9,811 bases of DNA, taken from NCBI GenBank assembly GCA_035507915.1, contig DATJNS010000282.1, positions 1-9,811 on the forward strand, given 5' to 3'. The DNA comes from JACQAI01 sp035507915. GTDB lineage: Bacteria; Pseudomonadota; Alphaproteobacteria; Elsterales; Elsteraceae. The first letter of the stretch is position 1. The number at the start of each line of letters is the position of its first letter. The notes under the pieces were generated by a model that was not told the DNA's origin, did no database searches, and saw nothing but the letters and a program-made list of their open reading frames with translations. Positions 7,235 through 9,811 of this stretch are shown piece after piece. Position numbers and translations under genes: made by a program.

Positions 7235-7609
7235 ATGCGTGTCGGTATCCTCGTGTTGGCGGTGAGCGCAGGATTGGCGGTGGCCGCGCCGGCTTCGGCG
7301 CGCACGCTCGACGCCAGCGCCAAGGAGGTTGCCGCGGACTGCCGCGCGCTCGTGACCGCGACGCCGCCGCAGACCTTCGGGGTCGGGCTGTGCCTCGGCG
7401 CGTTCACGACCTTGTTCGCGCTGTCCGGCGTCGTCGATCAGAACCACGTGCCGATCCTGCCGTTCTGCCGCCCGCCCAATGTCCAGTATCTCGACATGGT
7501 TCAGGTGTTCTTGCGCCACGTCGCGGCGCACCCGGAGACCGCGCAGAACTTCTACGCCGTCGAAGCGGTCAACGCCCTGGTCGACGCCTATCCGTGCAAG
7601 CCGAAGTGA
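7235..7609 (+). CDS. Small secreted four-cysteine protein, Rap1a/Tai immunity-family-like
   Basis: A 124-residue product. Residues 1-22 are a clear Sec signal peptide (MRVGILVLAVSAGLAVAAPASA, cut before Arg23). The mature part has four cysteines: Cys36, Cys53 in GLCLGAF, Cys78 in PFCRPPNV and Cys121 in AYPC. It also has the helix FLRHVAAHPETAQNFYAVEAVNALVDAYPC. This arrangement of a CLG motif, an fCxP segment, YL..HPE and a terminal AL..aYPC is what I know of the Rap1a/Tai family. Characterised members of that family are periplasmic proteins that neutralise type VI secretion amidase effectors. No effector or type VI gene adjoins it, so a toxin-immunity role is not supported by context. Many chromosomal homologues are of unknown function. 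The ribosome site is weak. It converges with the flagellar-type gene, leaving only 12 nt and no visible terminator between them. Confidence 0.75.
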   Translation: MRVGILVLAVSAGLAVAAPASARTLDASAKEVAADCRALVTATPPQTFGVGLCLGAFTTLFALSGVVDQNHVPILPFCRPPNVQYLDMVQVFLRHVAAHPETAQNFYAVEAVNALVDAYPCKPK

Positions 7610-7621
7610 ACGCGCGCCCGA

Positions 7622-8323
7622 TCACGCGATGTCGAGCAGGCGCTTCTCCATGTTGTCGGCGGTGGTGATCACCTTGGCGGAGGCTTCGTAGACCGCCTTC
7701 GCCGTGATCATGTTGATGAACTCGGTCGCCAGGTCGACGTTGGGCGCCTCGATCGCGCCCTGCACGATCTGGCTGCCGTCGGCGCCGGCAATCGGTTGAC
7801 CCGACGCTCCCGTCGGCGTGAACGAGTTGCCGCTCGCGGGCGCCAAGCCGCCGGCGTTGGGAAAGCTCGCAAGATCGATCTGGCCCAGTACCTGGGTCGC
7901 GCCGTTCACCGTCTGACTGACCGTGCCGTCGGGCGCGACGGTGACCGGGCCGCCCGCCGGATTGATTTGGATCGGGCCGATCACCGGATTGCCGTTGACG
8001 TCGACCATCACGGCGTTGGCCGACAGGCCGAGCGAGCCGTCGCGCGTGTAGCCGATGCCGCCCGACTGCTGGACCTGGAAGAAGCCGTTGCCCACGATCG
8101 CCAGATCGTTCGGGTTGCCGGTCGGCGCGATCGCGCCCTGCGAGACATCGCGGCGCAGGAACACTTCCGGGATCTGCGACGCGCCCGAAACCAGCACCGC
8201 TTGGCCGCGCTTGTAGCCCGGAGTCAGCGCGTTGGCGATGTTGTCCGCGGTCACGCCCAGCACCGTGCCTTGGGCGTTCAGGCCGCCCACGGCGGTCAGG
8301 ATGGCGGAGGTCAGGTCGGGCAT
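7622..8323 (-). CDS. Flagellar basal-body rod/hook-type protein (FlgE/F/G family)
   Basis: A 233-residue axial flagellar protein. The N-terminal rod motif is ADNIANALTPGYKR (residues 26-39), matching the family's ANN(L/I)AN-NTPG(F/Y)K. The central AIVGNGFFQV and YTRDGSLGLSANAVMVDVNGNPV blocks are typical of FlgF/FlgG. The C-terminal EFINMITAKAVYEASAKVITTADNMEKRLLDIA matches the coiled tail that packs in the rod. FlgG is usually about 260 residues and FlgF about 240, so this is slightly short but not obviously broken. The family is exported through the flagellar type III apparatus, so no signal peptide is expected. The start at 8323 is set by GGGAGGGG at 8330-8337. A longer reading frame extends into ubiD but lacks a ribosome site. 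No other flagellar gene is in the window. Upstream lies a CRP-type palindrome. The exact paralogue (FlgF, FlgG or a diverged member) is not decided. Confidence 0.85.
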   Translation of the reverse strand: MPDLTSAILTAVGGLNAQGTVLGVTADNIANALTPGYKRGQAVLVSGASQIPEVFLRRDVSQGAIAPTGNPNDLAIVGNGFFQVQQSGGIGYTRDGSLGLSANAVMVDVNGNPVIGPIQINPAGGPVTVAPDGTVSQTVNGATQVLGQIDLASFPNAGGLAPASGNSFTPTGASGQPIAGADGSQIVQGAIEAPNVDLATEFINMITAKAVYEASAKVITTADNMEKRLLDIA

Positions 8324-8379
8324 CTCGTGCCCCTCCCAGGGATTGGCACGCGTGGTAGCCGATCCGGCCCGGCCGGCGA

Positions 8380-8395
8380 TGTGACGCTGGTCACA
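8380..8395. promoter_or_regulatory. Perfect CRP-type palindrome upstream of the flagellar-type gene
   Basis: The sequence TGTGACGCTGGTCACA is an exact TGTGA-N6-TCACA, the half-site pattern of the CRP/FNR superfamily. Its centre is about 64 nt before the ATG at 8323 and about 57 nt after the end of ubiD. The fixed ten bases would occur about 0.01 times in 10 kb by chance. No clear -10 element is visible downstream, so its use is an inference. Confidence 0.5.
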
Positions 8396-8403
8396 CGATG
8401 ATT

Positions 8404-8445
8404 GCCGTGCTGCTTCTGGGACCCCAGGTGGGCCTGCGGCACGGC
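8404..8445 (-). terminator. Hairpin at the ubiD stop codon, possible terminator or mRNA boundary
   Basis: GCCGTGC (8404-8410) and GCACGGC (8439-8445) form a 7-bp stem that begins at the last base of the ubiD stop codon. It extends by two more pairs after one C-A mismatch. Inside the loop, CTGGG and CCCAG form a second small stem. No run of T follows on the ubiD-sense strand, so it is not a classical intrinsic terminator. It may act as an mRNA-stabilising stem or in Rho-type termination. Confidence 0.35.
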
Positions 8446-9811
8446 TATTTCCAGATCGGCTTGCCGCTGCCCGGCAGGCCATAGCGTGGCCACTTCTCGC
8501 TGACGAGCTCGACGATCGCCTTGTCCATGGCGATCTTGCGGCCCCAGCCGCGGGTCGTCTCGGGCGGCCACTTGTTGGTGGCGTCGAGCCCGATCTTGCC
8601 GCCGAGGCCGGACACCGGCGACGCGAAGTCGAGATAGTCGATCGGCGTGCCCTCGACGACGGTGATGTCGCGCGCCGGATCCATGCGGGTGGCGATCGCC
8701 CACATGACGTCCGGCCAGGCGCGCGCGTCGATGTCGTCGTCCACCACGATGACGAACTTGGTGTACATGAACTGGCGCAGGTAGGACCACACGGCGAACA
8801 TCACGCGCTTGGCATGGCCCGGATAGGCCTTGCGGATCGACACCACGGCGATGCGGTAGCTGCAGCCCTCGGGCGGCAGCCAGAAATCGACGATCTCGGG
8901 GAACTGCTGCTGCAGGAGCGGGATGAAGACCTCGTTGAGCGCGGCGCCGAGCACCGACGGCTCGTCGGGCGGCCGGCCCGTGAAGGTCGAGAGATAGATC
9001 GGATCGCGCCGCATCGTGATCGCCGACAACCGGAACACCGGGAAGCGCTCGACCGCGTTGTAGTAGCCGGTGTGGTCGCCGTACGGCCCTTCGTCGCCGA
9101 ACTCGTCGAGCGATACGTGTCCTTCGAGCACGATCTCGGCCTGCGCGGGAACCTTGAGGGGCACCGTCTTGCAGTCGACCAGCTCGACCTTGCGGCCGCG
9201 CAGCAGCCCGGCGAACTGGTATTCCGACAGGGTGTCGGGCACCGGCGTGACCGCGGCCAGGATAGTGCCGGGATCGGCGCCGAGCACCGCGGCGGCCGGC
9301 AACGGCTCGCGTTTCTCGGCGCCCCAGCGCGCGTGATGCTGGGCGCCGCCGCGGTGCTTGAGCCAGCGCATCAGGGTGGTGTCGCGCCCGGTCACCTGCA
9401 GGCGGTAGATGCCGAGATTGAAGCCGTCCTCGCGCTTGTCGGACGGCCCGCGCGTCACCACCAGCGGCCAGGTGATCAGAGGCGCGGGCTCGCCCGGCCA
9501 GCAGGTCTGCACCGGCAGGCGTCCGAGATCGATGTCGGCGCCCTGCAGCACGACCTCCTGGCACGGTGCCGAAGCAACCGTGCGCGGCTTCATGGCGAGC
9601 ACGGTCCTGACCAGGGGCAGGAGCTCGAGCGCCTCGCGCCAGCCGCCTGGCGGCTCGGGCTGGCGCAGGAAGGCGAGCGTCTCGCCGATCTCGCGCAGCT
9701 GGTGTGGCTCGCGATCCATGCCCCAGGCGACCCGCTCGACCGTGCCGAACAAGTTGACGAGCACCGGCATCGTGGCGCGCGCGCCGTCGGGGCCGACGAC
9801 ATTCTCGAACA
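8445..9811 (-). CDS. ubiD: UbiD family decarboxylase (4-hydroxy-3-polyprenylbenzoate decarboxylase), 5' end outside window
   Basis: The minus-strand frame is open from the window edge to the TAG at 8445, giving about 454 residues. The roughly 40 residues at the N-terminus lie outside. It aligns closely with E. coli UbiD (497 residues) as I know it: FENVVGP then MPVLVNLFGT, LREIGETLAFL, TCWPGEPAPLITW, FNLGIYR, MRWLKHRGGA, LGADPGTILAAVTPVPDTLSE, EGPYGDHTGYYN, STFTGRPPDEPSVLGAALNEVF, FWLPPEGCSYR, FMYTKFVIVVDDDIDAR, TRMDPARD, TPIDYLDFASPVSGLGGKIGLDATNKWP. It decarboxylates 3-polyprenyl-4-hydroxybenzoate in ubiquinone synthesis, using prenylated FMN made by UbiX. The conserved Asn in FNLGIYR and Glu in VLEGH are probable metal/prFMN site residues. 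No ubiX or other ubi gene is in the window. An internal ATG at 9770 is not the start, because homologous residues continue upstream of it to the edge. An aromatic-acid decarboxylase paralogue is a less likely alternative given the near-complete match. Confidence 0.95.
   Translation of the reverse strand, partial: FENVVGPDGARATMPVLVNLFGTVERVAWGMDREPHQLREIGETLAFLRQPEPPGGWREALELLPLVRTVLAMKPRTVASAPCQEVVLQGADIDLGRLPVQTCWPGEPAPLITWPLVVTRGPSDKREDGFNLGIYRLQVTGRDTTLMRWLKHRGGAQHHARWGAEKREPLPAAAVLGADPGTILAAVTPVPDTLSEYQFAGLLRGRKVELVDCKTVPLKVPAQAEIVLEGHVSLDEFGDEGPYGDHTGYYNAVERFPVFRLSAITMRRDPIYLSTFTGRPPDEPSVLGAALNEVFIPLLQQQFPEIVDFWLPPEGCSYRIAVVSIRKAYPGHAKRVMFAVWSYLRQFMYTKFVIVVDDDIDARAWPDVMWAIATRMDPARDITVVEGTPIDYLDFASPVSGLGGKIGLDATNKWPPETTRGWGRKIAMDKAIVELVSEKWPRYGLPGSGKPIWK

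Noticed and set aside
7796..8401. 201-residue plus-strand open frame
   Set aside because: It is antisense to the flagellar-type gene, with Arg/Ala/Asp-rich shadow composition.
8324..8482. Longer N-terminus for the flagellar-type protein
   Set aside because: It would overlap the 3' end of ubiD and lacks a ribosome site. The family N-terminus begins at the ATG at 8323 with GGGAGGGG upstream.

Overview
GC-rich (roughly two-thirds G+C by eye), gene-dense chromosomal DNA, most likely from an alphaproteobacterium. The signs are a standard ubiquinone-pathway UbiD, a PmbA/TldE protein, a FlgE/F/G-type flagellar protein and a hydantoinase A/B pair. I cannot fix the genus from the sequence. No tRNA, rRNA, insertion sequence, CRISPR array, phage gene or plasmid function is visible. 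No stretch over 300 bases lacks a gene.

Left half (1-6037, all on the minus strand, so transcription runs from 6037 towards 1): hyuA (ATP-dependent hydantoinase/oxoprolinase subunit A) is followed 6 nt later by a cytoplasmic formylglycine-type sulfatase. Eleven nt later comes hyuB (subunit B), whose Shine-Dalgarno sequence contains the sulfatase stop codon. The three genes look like one translationally coupled operon in which a sulfatase has been placed between the two subunits of an amide-ring-opening enzyme. After a 75-nt gap comes pmbA (tldE), cut by the window edge.

Middle (6038-7609, plus strand): a divergent intergenic region leads to three small, probably separate genes. These are a Gly/Pro-rich exported protein of unknown function, a cupin with a complete metal-binding motif preceded by an unusually AT-rich promoter-like region with a short dyad, and a small secreted four-cysteine protein resembling the Rap1a/Tai immunity-protein fold family.

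Right part (7622-9811, minus strand): ubiD (ubiquinone biosynthesis decarboxylase, 5' end outside the window) is followed by a 121-nt intergenic region. That region holds a hairpin at the ubiD stop codon and a perfect TGTGA-N6-TCACA (CRP-type) palindrome. Beyond it is an orphan flagellar rod/hook-type gene of the FlgG family with no other flagellar gene nearby.

The most interesting items are the hyuA-sulfatase-hyuB triad, which suggests an uncharacterised catabolic route for a sulfated (or otherwise ester-bearing) cyclic amide, and the CRP-like site in front of the orphan flagellar gene.
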